This document shows positions 7,840 through 15,064 of a stretch of 15,677 nucleotides of DNA, piece by piece. Within the stretch, counting starts at the first letter, position 1. Each line of letters begins with the position of its first letter. The position numbers were made by a program, and so were the translations under genes. The DNA is from Calditrichia bacterium (GTDB lineage Bacteria; Calditrichota; Calditrichia; RBG-13-44-9): contig JALXCH010000404.1 of NCBI GenBank assembly GCA_026991005.1, forward strand, positions 1-15,677. The letters are read 5' to 3'. The notes beneath the pieces are model-generated. The model searched no databases, was not told where the DNA came from, and was given only the letters and a program-made list of their open reading frames with translations.

Positions 7840-9308
7840 GAATTCTTCCCTTTTATTCGAAAATATTCGGTTTCTACGACAAAGGTGCATTGACCGGGTG
7901 TTCCGTCTGCCAGAAAAATGCGGGCTTCATTTTCCTGGCAGAGCTTTCGACAGATTGGGAGTCCTAACCCGCTGCCATCCGTTCGAGTGCTGAAGAACGG
8001 TTCAAAAATTCTGTCCCGAATTTCTCCGGAAATCCCCGTGCCGTTGTCCATTACCTCAATGCGAAGTGCGTTATTGTTCTGATGAATCGTTACGGTAATC
8101 TCTCCACCGGTTTTACAGGCTGCCAGGCTGTTATGCAGTAAATTGCTCAGAACTTGCTGTAGATGGCCGGGATCGAACCGAATTTCTGCTGCGATTTGAT
8201 GTTTTACTTGAAAGTGGATTTTCCTTTTCTGGAATTGCGGATGAAAAAACTCCGCCACCTGGTTTACCATTTCGTTCACATCCAGCCACTCCGGATTTGC
8301 CTGTGGAGGACGACTATAGTTGAGGTAGGCGGTAATTAAACTCTTCAAGCCAGAAATCTCCTCCCGAATTTTTCGAGCATATTCGGTGCTCATGTGATTC
8401 TGGCGAAGATCTTCTTCCAGTAAACCGCTCAGTAATTCGATGCTGCCCAGAGGATTGCGGATTTCGTGAGCGATTTGAGCCAGCATATTTTCCCTTTCCC
8501 GGTGGTAATTAGCCAGGTCGTGGCGCATGCGATCCATAGCATTGGCGAGGATCTGAAGCTCCCGACTTATTCCCTGAGGTGTTTTGGCGGAGAACTCCCC
8601 CTTGCCTAATTGGGTGCTGAAATCCACCAGCTTTTCCACCGGACGGCTCAGGCTGCGAGCTACCAGCCAGCCTGCCAATAGAGTGAGAAGCACTCCGGTT
8701 ATGCCTATCCCCCAGAACAGGTGAGACATGGCGTCGATGCGGGCCAGACGTTGCAATCCTTCCCGGGCACCCAGGTAATGGTTCTCCGAAAGTCGCTGAA
8801 AGCTCCATAAATACCAGGCACCATCTTTACCTTTAAAAGGTAGCGAAGTGAGAGCCGTACCTACCGGAAGTTCTTCCAGCTCCCGATGATAAATTAGCAA
8901 CGCGGGTCGAGGAGTAACAGTCGTCTGGTCGTTTACCTGCACCAGCAGCTCGCCTTTCAGGTTAAACAAAAAAAGAGCGTTTACATGCAGAAGGGCCGTT
9001 TGCTGTTTTAGAAAACGACGATAAAATTGTTCAGCCTTAGTATCCGCTTGACCCCCCGTCAGCAAATCCAGGTAGCGCATTTCTAACCGATCCGTCACCA
9101 CCTGCAGGAGTAATTCCAGTTCTTCGGAGAGTTGTTCCAGATAGATTTCTCGTGCGGTTAAATATGCCAGCCGGGAAAATAAACCGACCAGAAGTACCGT
9201 AATGATCGTAAAAGTAAAAATAATCCGACTGCGGATGGAAAAGAGCGGAATTTTCTGCTTTAGAACCTGCAGGTGCATTTTGAGTTTTGTATTTATCATT
9301 CGATTCAT
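7836..9308 (-). CDS. Membrane sensor histidine kinase
   Basis: The 490-residue protein has a transmembrane helix at about 28-50, a periplasmic sensing region of about 145 residues (51-195), a second helix at about 196-218 and a HAMP linker (about 218-270). The HisKA domain has the phospho-accepting His281 in [11 protein letters not shown]. The HATPase domain has the N-box (Asn389 and Asn393), G1 DNGTGI (421-426), F-box FEPFFS (435-440) and G2 GSGLGL (445-450). It should autophosphorylate in response to an envelope signal and pass the phosphate to the regulator encoded next; the two genes overlap by 4 bases. The periplasmic domain matches nothing I recognise by eye. No ribosome binding site precedes the ATG at 9308, and a possible promoter (TTGTTT at 9335-9340, 17 bases, TATCTT at 9312-9317) would start RNA at about that ATG. 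The true start may therefore be Met4 (9299) or Met11 (9278). Confidence 0.95.
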   Translation of the reverse strand: MNRMINTKLKMHLQVLKQKIPLFSIRSRIIFTFTIITVLLVGLFSRLAYLTAREIYLEQLSEELELLLQVVTDRLEMRYLDLLTGGQADTKAEQFYRRFLKQQTALLHVNALFLFNLKGELLVQVNDQTTVTPRPALLIYHRELEELPVGTALTSLPFKGKDGAWYLWSFQRLSENHYLGAREGLQRLARIDAMSHLFWGIGITGVLLTLLAGWLVARSLSRPVEKLVDFSTQLGKGEFSAKTPQGISRELQILANAMDRMRHDLANYHRERENMLAQIAHEIRNPLGSIELLSGLLEEDLRQNHMSTEYARKIREEISGLKSLITAYLNYSRPPQANPEWLDVNEMVNQVAEFFHPQFQKRKIHFQVKHQIAAEIRFDPGHLQQVLSNLLHNSLAACKTGGEITVTIHQNNNALRIEVMDNGTGISGEIRDRIFEPFFSTRTDGSGLGLPICRKLCQENEARIFLADGTPGQCTFVVETEYFRIKGKNS

Positions 9309-9434
9309 TTTAAGATAAGCTGCTTAGGTGTCAGAAACAACCGTTTCCCTTTTGTTGTTGAGCCAGGGTCGTATGCGTTTACAGCCCTCTGAATTAATTA
9401 ACACACCGATTTTTTATACCGGGACGTTGAAGAA

Positions 9435-9579
9435 ATGCCGGTATGAAGCCGGGGGCGCCAGCGTGAAGCTGGCGGCTACCGTTTTTCACGTTCTGGGTTA
9501 ACCGGAGAATGCGCCGGCGTAAAGCCGGCGGTTACCGTTTTTCTGGTGCGCTGGCATGAAGCCAGCGGCTACCGTTTTT
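9435..9579. repeat. Cluster of hairpin-forming repeats, three full units and one partial
   Basis: Three 32-base units start at 9455, 9511 and 9548. Each is G, a 7-base arm, a 5-base loop, the complementary arm, then G(C/T)TACCGTTTTT. The stems are CGCCAGC/GCTGGCG, CGCCGGC/GCCGGCG and CGCTGGC/GCCAGCG; the loops are GTGAA, GTAAA and ATGAA. The arms differ between units yet always pair, so the hairpin itself is conserved. A degraded fourth unit (9435-9456, GCCGGTATGAAGCCGG core) abuts the first. The cluster fills the gap between the 601-residue protein's stop codon (5 bases away) and the kinase gene. The T-run follows the stem by 7 bases and only in the plus direction, away from the genes, so the units are not simple terminators for them. 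This looks like a REP/MITE-type intergenic element. Confidence 0.85.
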
Positions 9580-9584
9580 GCCAT

Positions 9585-11390
9585 TTACAGATGGGCCCGA
9601 AAAGCCAGCCACCACTGAGCGATGCGCAGGTTTGCATCCAGTTCCGGTTCCAGGTTTAAGTCGATGCCAAACTGGGGCGAGAGCTGGACCGAAAAACGAG
9701 TGAACAAATCGGTGGTACTTTCGGTAAAGTGCTTTTCCGGTTGAGTGTAGCGTTCTCCGAAATTGGTTTCTTCTTTCACTTCATTGTTTTTTACTCGCCG
9801 GCGCAATTTAAAATAGGCGGTGACTACTTCTTTAATATCCCAGCTATCCATTCTGCGGTTGATTCCCAGCATCATCGACCAATGGGAATTAAAACGGAAT
9901 TGCAGAATAACAGGAATTTGAAAACTGGTGACCAACGATTCGTATTCCCAGAGCAGGGTTTTTTCTTCCTGCAGGGAAGAAAAGTTGTGATATGTCCCTT
10001 GCCAGTCATTTTCTCCCCAATTATTCCAGTTTTGCCAGGCGTTTACCGGTTCGCGACTTTCGATTCGGTAGTTTCTCCTCCAGAAGTAAAATCCTAACAT
10101 TACAGTGTTTTTAGGAGTGATTTCCCAATGTAAACTCACCTGCCCTTCCCACCAGTTGCCATTGCGCTGGCCGCTGGCAGAACGGGTGTCCCGCAGGGAA
10201 GAACGGTAATGGTACTCGTAATAGGTGGTATCCCATTGACTCTGGTAATCGTACCGGGCGGTATCCCGAATGGTGCTGGTGTTTTGCAAATCAATCGCTT
10301 GATCGGTGAAACGTAAATAAGCCTGCAAAATTTGTCCCGCTTTAATCTGTTTGCGCAAGTTGAGCGAGATGTAGCGATTGTGCCCATTATGGGACCATGT
10401 CTGGTGGGAAATCGAGTAGTGCCAGCTTTGACCCCAGGAGAAATCATGGATTACTACAGAATCAGTTTCTGCCCAGGAGTAATCATAAAAAGAGGTATCG
10501 GTGCGGCTGTAGAATTGGTCAGCCTTGCCCTGCAAATAACCGATTTTGGCGCCGATTTCCAGGTTGGTGGCCGCCCGAATGTTTACCCCACCGCTTAAAT
10601 CCCAGTGCCGGTAATTCAAATCGCGTTCCCGAGCATAGTAGCTGGTCCAGTTGTAATCGTTGGTTTGACCATACTCATCGGTTTGCAACCGTAAATAATT
10701 TCCTCCCCGAGAGTGGGTTACACCGCTGAAAGAAATACCCAGACTTACTCGTTGGTTTAGTCGGGAACCTAAAAACAGGGAGTAAAAAGTGCTGGTGGTA
10801 AGCATTTCGTCCTCGGCTTTGTAGCGATCCACAACTGGAATATTTGTGTTTTCCATTAAAGCCCTCCCGGCGAAATCGTAATAAGGGTTGTAGATGTAAA
10901 TGCGGTAAGGGGCTGTGTAATAGGGCTCCTGCCGGCGCAGGTACTGGAAGGTTCCCCCCAGAAAAAGCCGCTGACTATTCTTCAAGGGGTAAAGGAGTGT
11001 GCCCAGTGAGAAAAGCGGTTGCGGTTCCCGTCGGGTGGTGGTAATCCAGCGCGGATCCAGGTGCAAGGCGTACATCGGTCTTACAATCGGGAAATAATGG
11101 TAACGCACCACTTCCGGCATCTCGGTGCGATCGCTGCGGAAATCCAGGTAAAGCAGGTTCCCGTTGGTGAGCTTCGGCAAATGGGCCGGATTGAGGTAGA
11201 GATTCAAGAAAGGATCGTCGAGCAATCCCACACTTACCTGGCGGAATTTAAAAATTCCGTAGGGATTCAGGTAATGGCTGTTAAAAAATAGCTCCGATTG
11301 CTCAAAGCTTTTCTCGGTGGGGCGCTCGCCCCAGTATTGAGCATAAAGGAATAATGGAACCAGAATACCGATGAAAAACCGGCGTGCCAT
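9585..11390 (-). CDS. Exported 601-residue protein, probable outer-membrane beta-barrel, function unknown
   Basis: The family is not recognised with confidence. I start it at the ATG at 11390, which has a GGAGG site 7 bases upstream and opens a Sec signal peptide (MARRFFIGILVPLFLYA, cleavage about residue 17); the frame extends 28 codons further upstream without support. Near the N-terminus of the mature protein is LYLNPAHLP (NPA at 67-69), reminiscent of the NPA motif in FadL/PorV-like outer-membrane proteins. The rest is rich in Tyr, Trp, Arg and Asn with many alternating amphipathic strands separated by turns (for example NRRMDSWDIKEVVTAYFKLRRRVK), as expected of a large barrel. It ends in WWLAFRAHL rather than in Phe. 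It follows the serpin gene by 143 bases in the same direction, and a weak promoter lies between. It may be a surface or transport protein of the serpin neighbourhood. Confidence 0.72.
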   Translation of the reverse strand: MARRFFIGILVPLFLYAQYWGERPTEKSFEQSELFFNSHYLNPYGIFKFRQVSVGLLDDPFLNLYLNPAHLPKLTNGNLLYLDFRSDRTEMPEVVRYHYFPIVRPMYALHLDPRWITTTRREPQPLFSLGTLLYPLKNSQRLFLGGTFQYLRRQEPYYTAPYRIYIYNPYYDFAGRALMENTNIPVVDRYKAEDEMLTTSTFYSLFLGSRLNQRVSLGISFSGVTHSRGGNYLRLQTDEYGQTNDYNWTSYYARERDLNYRHWDLSGGVNIRAATNLEIGAKIGYLQGKADQFYSRTDTSFYDYSWAETDSVVIHDFSWGQSWHYSISHQTWSHNGHNRYISLNLRKQIKAGQILQAYLRFTDQAIDLQNTSTIRDTARYDYQSQWDTTYYEYHYRSSLRDTRSASGQRNGNWWEGQVSLHWEITPKNTVMLGFYFWRRNYRIESREPVNAWQNWNNWGENDWQGTYHNFSSLQEEKTLLWEYESLVTSFQIPVILQFRFNSHWSMMLGINRRMDSWDIKEVVTAYFKLRRRVKNNEVKEETNFGERYTQPEKHFTESTTDLFTRFSVQLSPQFGIDLNLEPELDANLRIAQWWLAFRAHL

Positions 11391-11426
11391 GTTTAGTCCT
11401 CCACTTATTTTATAGAAAAAATCCAA

Positions 11427-11455
11427 TTTAAACCTCGGCTCGTTTGTCAGAACAA
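11427..11455 (-). promoter_or_regulatory. Possible promoter for the 601-residue protein
   Basis: On the minus strand TTGTTC (11450-11455), a 17-base spacer and TTTAAA (11427-11432) lie about 37 bases before the start codon. Both hexamers are imperfect, so this is tentative; a TATAAA at 11409-11414 is an alternative -10 without a good -35. Confidence 0.3.
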
Positions 11456-11533
11456 CTTCGCCGAACAGATGCATTAAATGAGTTTTTATTCTTTACCGGT
11501 TTGGAATTTGAGCTGTAAGAATGGCTCACCAGA

Positions 11534-12766
11534 CTATCCAGGTTGCAGAATTTGCCCCAGGAAGAGGATGGTTCCTGTTTGCCGGTGGCGAATGAGAAAC
11601 AGAAAAGGTCGATTCACATTCATGAAAAAGTGCTTTTCCTCGCTAGTGGGGATAAACCCGACCCTTACACCGGTAACCGCCGCCGCTTCGGTCCCTTCTT
11701 CGTCAACCTTCAGATAAGTCTTGTGCAGCACCTTGCTGAGAAATAGTTTTACCGGTCCTCTGTATTTGTTTGTGAAATCAGCCCGTTTACGGTCGAAGGC
11801 TATTGCCATGCCCAGTTGTTTTAAAACCTCCTGGAGAGATTTTTGGTAGCGCAATTCAAATTTGGGGAGCAGTAAAGTTCCCTGGGTGGGATGCAGTTGT
11901 TGAATCCATTGCTGCAGTTGTTCCACATTCCAATTCGGGAGCAAATCAGAGAGTTTTTTCTTTGAGCGGGGTAAAATCACCATAGCACTGAAATACTTCG
12001 CTCCATAAGGCAATTCCACCATTTGAAAATCGGCCGTTTCCAGATAGGGTAGTGTACGATTCAGTTGCATCATCTGGCAGGATATTTCGCCGCCATCGTA
12101 AAGGTAGAATGGTTTTTCTGTGGTGAATTTGGGATTGAACGGAAACGTCCAGATGCCTTTGAAATAAATGGCATTGATTAAAAGCATGAAGTCTTCCTCC
12201 TGGAGGCGGTTAATAATGCGCCTGATTTTCCCGTGTGTTTGTTCCTTAACCCACTGATTAATAATGTTAGCTGCCTCGGGAGCAGAAAAATCCAGCCCCC
12301 TGACCAGCGCCTGGAAATACTCTTTATTCAAATCAATGAATTCCGGTATGATTTTGAACTGGTGGCGATACCAGATGGAATTGGCAATGTGCAGGACCAC
12401 ATTGGAATCCTGGGTTGTGAATTGTTCGAGAATTTTCCGGTATGCTCGATTAATTTCTCCTGGACTTAATCCTTGCAGTTCCAGAGTGTTTTCCATAACC
12501 TGACGCGTTTCCCCGGCGGCTCCGTTCAAGGTCATTCCCAGTGCCAGCGAAATGCTCAGTGGAGAAATGAAAACATTTTGTGTGCCATCTTCCCTGATAA
12601 TGGCCTGAAATAGTTTCCATCCCAGATGATTGTTTGCGTTGAAGATTTGTTTTTCGCCCGCATTCCATGGCGTAGCTGTTTGTTCATCCAGTTCAGCGGC
12701 GTTCCCGAAACATTGGAAAAGGATTAGAAGAAAAAGGAATAATTCCGGAACTGTTCTGAAAACCAT
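11534..12766 (-). CDS. Secreted serpin (serine/cysteine protease inhibitor)
   Basis: The 410-residue product is a complete serpin with a Sec signal peptide (residues 1-23, ending FGNA). Visible family motifs are VFISPLSISLALGMTLNGAAG (65-85), the strand-3A motif NAIYFKGIWTFPF (198-210), and the C-terminal signature NVNRPFLFLI (383-392). The reactive-loop hinge reads EEGTEAAAV (356-364) at P17 to P9. Small residues and Thr at P14 are typical of inhibitory serpins, which trap a protease by inserting the cleaved loop. Counting 17 residues from the hinge puts P1 at Ile372 and P1' at Pro373. That bond is unusual, and the P' side is about four residues longer than in antitrypsin, so the real scissile bond may be elsewhere (Phe371 or nearby). 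The ATG at 12766 has an AAGGAG site 6 bases upstream. The target protease is unknown. Confidence 0.96.
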   Translation of the reverse strand: MVFRTVPELFLFLLILFQCFGNAAELDEQTATPWNAGEKQIFNANNHLGWKLFQAIIREDGTQNVFISPLSISLALGMTLNGAAGETRQVMENTLELQGLSPGEINRAYRKILEQFTTQDSNVVLHIANSIWYRHQFKIIPEFIDLNKEYFQALVRGLDFSAPEAANIINQWVKEQTHGKIRRIINRLQEEDFMLLINAIYFKGIWTFPFNPKFTTEKPFYLYDGGEISCQMMQLNRTLPYLETADFQMVELPYGAKYFSAMVILPRSKKKLSDLLPNWNVEQLQQWIQQLHPTQGTLLLPKFELRYQKSLQEVLKQLGMAIAFDRKRADFTNKYRGPVKLFLSKVLHKTYLKVDEEGTEAAAVTGVRVGFIPTSEEKHFFMNVNRPFLFLIRHRQTGTILFLGQILQPG

Positions 12767-12948
12767 GTTGGACTCCTTAATGTTGTTTAACGTTCCATGT
12801 TTCACTTTCGGAAGATGCAGCAAATGAAATGGCAGGTACAGATTAGCCTTTTATTTGTGAGATTCCTTTTTAATTGAATGCTTTTAATTCACCCACACAA
12901 TTTCCTGTAAGTCGATCGGTGTAAAACCGGGCACAATGCTTCCGATGT

Positions 12949-13164
12949 TTAATTACACGCTTGATGCCTGAAAACCAGGCATACCGTTGTCTTTTCAGTT
13001 TGATGTATTCCCGGGCAACTCAAGAAATTCCGATAGAACCCCGGTGAGGACCACTCGACAAATTGCGAGGAAATTGATTTGTGTAAAGTAACTTCGTTTT
13101 TTATAAAAACCGTTTGAAGGAGTAACCAGATCGAAATCGTCCACAAAACAAAAAGCATTGCCAT
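12949..13164 (-). CDS. Doubtful small membrane protein
   Basis: A 71-codon frame starts at an ATG with GAGGG about 8 bases upstream and opens with a hydrophobic stretch (MLFVLWTISIWLLLQTVFI) that could span a membrane. The rest shows no family resemblance, and the hairpin at 12964-12982 lies inside its last codons. It is in the same orientation as the serpin, about 180 bases upstream of it. It may be a real small gene or chance. Confidence 0.2.
   Translation of the reverse strand: MAMLFVLWTISIWLLLQTVFIKNEVTLHKSISSQFVEWSSPGFYRNFLSCPGIHQTEKTTVCLVFRHQACN
12964..12982. repeat. Short hairpin, possible distant relative of the repeat cluster
   Basis: ATGCCTG and CAGGCAT form a perfect 7-base stem around the loop AAAAC. 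The plus-strand flank continues ACCGTTGTCTTTT, which echoes the TACCGTTTTT tail of the units at 9455-9579. No T-run follows on the minus strand. Confidence 0.4.
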
Positions 13165-13251
13165 CGCGGATTCCCTCTTCTCAGAATAATTTCATTTTTC
13201 TTAATACAAAACCAATACCAGTTTAAAGAAGGGAAAGGAATTTTTGATGGA

Positions 13252-13545
13252 ATGAGCTTTAAAAGTAAAAATAACAATATGATACAATTGTTTTTATATG
13301 AAGTGTTTGGGAGTGAGGTTTCCGTTGAGGCAGCAACTTATTTTCAGAAATCTGAAAATAGGTTCAGAATTTTGATAACAGGTGGGAGAGGATGTTCCGG
13401 ATTGGGAAATGAGATTGTACTTATGAAATCTTTTTTGTATAAACGCGAATTCTCGGGCAACATTCGAAACTATTCCCTGGAGCTTTCCGGAAAAGACAAT
13501 GCCACAAACTCTCCAAATGTTTTCTTTCCTGGGCGGGAAGGGTAA
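13252..13545 (+). CDS. Doubtful small ORF on the plus strand
   Basis: A 97-codon frame with a purine-rich stretch (GGAAAGGAA) upstream encodes a sequence with no recognisable family. It is the only plausible plus-strand frame outside real genes, but an 88-codon minus-strand frame (13294-13560) covers the same DNA, and a long palindrome lies inside both. One at most is real; both may be chance. Confidence 0.18.
   Translation: MSFKSKNNNMIQLFLYEVFGSEVSVEAATYFQKSENRFRILITGGRGCSGLGNEIVLMKSFLYKREFSGNIRNYSLELSGKDNATNSPNVFFPGREG
13339..13360. promoter_or_regulatory. Perfect 10-base inverted repeat, possible operator or hairpin
   Basis: TATTTTCAGA and TCTGAAAATA are perfect complements separated by two bases. 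Such a short centre suits a protein-binding dyad better than an RNA hairpin. It stands about 570 bases upstream of the serpin start and about 360 bases beyond the ATPase stop, with no promoter visible next to it. Confidence 0.5.
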
Positions 13546-13661
13546 AATAAGTATTTGCAAATGAAAAAAACGGCTCAGTCGGGTTTAATGCCTTTACCCA
13601 ATGCCATCGAGCAATTGATGTACGCCATAACTCGGTAAACTCTCAAATTTGGCTAAAATAA

Positions 13662-13689
13662 GAGATAATTTGGAGTTTTATAGTATCTC
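13662..13689 (-). terminator. Weak terminator-like dyad after the ATPase gene
   Basis: About 30 bases beyond the ATPase stop, the minus strand can pair GAGATA with TATCTC around a 16-base loop and then reads TTATTTT. The stem is short and AT-rich, so this is a guess. Confidence 0.25.
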
Positions 13690-13718
13690 CCCTTTTGCAG
13701 TTAATGATTACTTTAATA

Positions 13719-15059
13719 TTACTCTGTATTTACCAGCCACTGTGCTGCTGACAAAACCTGTATTGAAGATGGCTGCTCTGTGAAGGCCTCCGGGTTAAGT
13801 GTAATTAGAATGGGTACTGCTTCTGGATATATTGCTTTTGCATTTTCCAGAGCGCGAATCTCGCGTTGTTGCGTGATCGGATCGCTAATGTCGGCACATA
13901 CCTGAATTAACTCCAATCTTCCCTCCGCAGAGCGAGCCAGAAAATCCACCTCATATCCATCTTTGGTACGGACATAGGTTATCATCCGCCCTCGGCGCTC
14001 TAACTCAATGCGAACCACGGTTTCCAGAGCGTGCCCCAGATTAGCCTTACCGCTCCGATCAAATATGGGAATGAGACCGGGGTCTATGGGGTAAATTTTG
14101 CGGGGATTCACCATCCGCTGGCGCTCGGAGGTGCTCTCCAACCAGGTAATTCGTACCAGAAAACAATCTTCCAGATATCCCAGTAATTCATGGAGCGTGT
14201 CCCGGGATACCATTAATCCCTGGGATTTTAAGGCGGAATAGAATTTTTCCACACTAAACATGGCACCGGGATTGCCCAGTAGATGGCGGACTAACCAGCG
14301 AAGACTGCTGACATTGCGTACCTGATGCCGTTCCACTACATCCCGCAGAATCGCTACATCCACATAATCTGTTAACAACCGGAAACGGGAAGTGGTGTCC
14401 AGACCCTGTGCTTCGGGGAATCCGCCATTGTTCAGATATTTTAACAAAGCACCTTCCAGTTGGGAGCGTTCCGCTGAGGTCATTCCATCCAATCGTTCCG
14501 GAATAGAGTAACCATGATGGAGAAGAAATTCCCGAAAGCTGAAAGGAAAGATGGACACCTCCCAGGCTCGACCCCGCATGGCAGTAGCAATCTCCCGGGA
14601 AAGCAACGCCGCAGAAGACCCGCTGATAACTATTTCCACTTTTTCACTGTCCATTAATCGCCGTACAAAACGTTCCCAGCCAGGAACAAGCTGGATTTCG
14701 TCGAAGCACCATGTGACTGTCTCGTTGTTCCGGAATTGAGGAAAATGCCGGTAATAAGCTTCCACCAGCGCCGTTAAGTGGTGCACCTGTAATCCCGCCA
14801 GGCGTTCATCCTCCAGATTGATATACGGTAGTTGTTCCCTTTTTCGATTCTCCTGTTGACATTTTTCCTTGCGAATTTGATGGATAAAATAGGTTTTGCC
14901 GCTCCGGCGTATTCCGATGATGGCGGTGGCTTTACCCGGGAAGAAAACTCGCCCATGCAGATGCCGGGGAGTCATTTCCGGAAACGGCGCACGAATGGAA
15001 TTAAATACCTGTTCCATTAACAGATTTATTAGAAAATTATCCGGCGGAATTGCGTTCAT
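13719..15059 (-). CDS. AAA ATPase with DUF4143 C-terminal domain
   Basis: The 446-residue product has an N-terminal AAA_14-type ATPase domain with Walker A GIRRSGKT (49-56), Walker B TWCFDEIQ (116-123), and the sensor-like ISGSSA (145-150). The family marker GGFPEA (212-217) precedes LRDVVERHQVRN (238-249) and the C-terminal DUF4143 region. That region resembles a PD-(D/E)XK nuclease fold, with EVDFLA (370-375) followed by ELIQVCAD (383-390). Here Gln386 and Cys388 occupy the places where Glu and Lys stand in the catalytic version, so nuclease activity is doubtful. The cellular role of this widespread family is poorly defined; it is common in accessory regions and is often variable between relatives. 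The ATG at 15059 has an AAGGAG site 7 bases upstream. The gene stands alone, with AT-rich non-coding DNA on both sides and its own operator-like promoter, which fits a self-contained, possibly horizontally acquired gene. Confidence 0.92.
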   Translation of the reverse strand: MNAIPPDNFLINLLMEQVFNSIRAPFPEMTPRHLHGRVFFPGKATAIIGIRRSGKTYFIHQIRKEKCQQENRKREQLPYINLEDERLAGLQVHHLTALVEAYYRHFPQFRNNETVTWCFDEIQLVPGWERFVRRLMDSEKVEIVISGSSAALLSREIATAMRGRAWEVSIFPFSFREFLLHHGYSIPERLDGMTSAERSQLEGALLKYLNNGGFPEAQGLDTTSRFRLLTDYVDVAILRDVVERHQVRNVSSLRWLVRHLLGNPGAMFSVEKFYSALKSQGLMVSRDTLHELLGYLEDCFLVRITWLESTSERQRMVNPRKIYPIDPGLIPIFDRSGKANLGHALETVVRIELERRGRMITYVRTKDGYEVDFLARSAEGRLELIQVCADISDPITQQREIRALENAKAIYPEAVPILITLNPEAFTEQPSSIQVLSAAQWLVNTE

Positions 15060-15064
15060 TGTAT

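Larger units (their letters stand above)
12767..13718. other. AT-rich, gene-poor island between the serpin and the ATPase
   Basis: Nearly 950 bases hold no gene I can support well. The base composition is visibly more AT-rich than the flanking genes. Candidate ORFs are short and overlap one another on opposite strands. It contains two clear dyads (12964-12982 and 13339-13360) and a weak terminator-like dyad after the ATPase. It may be a decayed gene or mobile-element scar, or a regulatory or non-coding RNA region. Confidence 0.5.

Noticed and set aside
7840..7890. Upstream extension of the response regulator by 17 codons
   Set aside because: The extension lies wholly inside the kinase gene. 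The ATG at 7839 has the binding site and the ATGA overlap.
8160..8190. tRNA-like GATCGAACC string
   Set aside because: It is inside the histidine kinase coding sequence and no acceptor or anticodon stem can be drawn around it. No tRNA or rRNA was found in the window.
9435..9579. CRISPR array
   Set aside because: Units are palindromic over almost half their length, differ from one another in the stems, and the gaps between them are unequal (24 and 5 bases), unlike spacers. No cas genes are present.
9455..9579. Intrinsic terminators formed by the repeats
   Set aside because: The T-runs follow the stems only in the plus direction and with a 7-base gap, while all genes here are transcribed on the minus strand.
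9580..9600. Sigma54 promoter (TGGC followed by GC) upstream of the kinase gene
   Set aside because: The distance between the GG and GC elements is 11 bases, not 10, and the flanking bases do not fit the consensus.
11391..11474. Upstream extension of the 601-residue protein by 28 codons
   Set aside because: It would bury the signal peptide behind a charged leader; the GGAGG site and the hydrophobic start both point to 11390.
12767..12823. Upstream extension of the serpin by 19 codons
   Set aside because: The AAGGAG site and signal peptide fit the ATG at 12766; the extension has neither.
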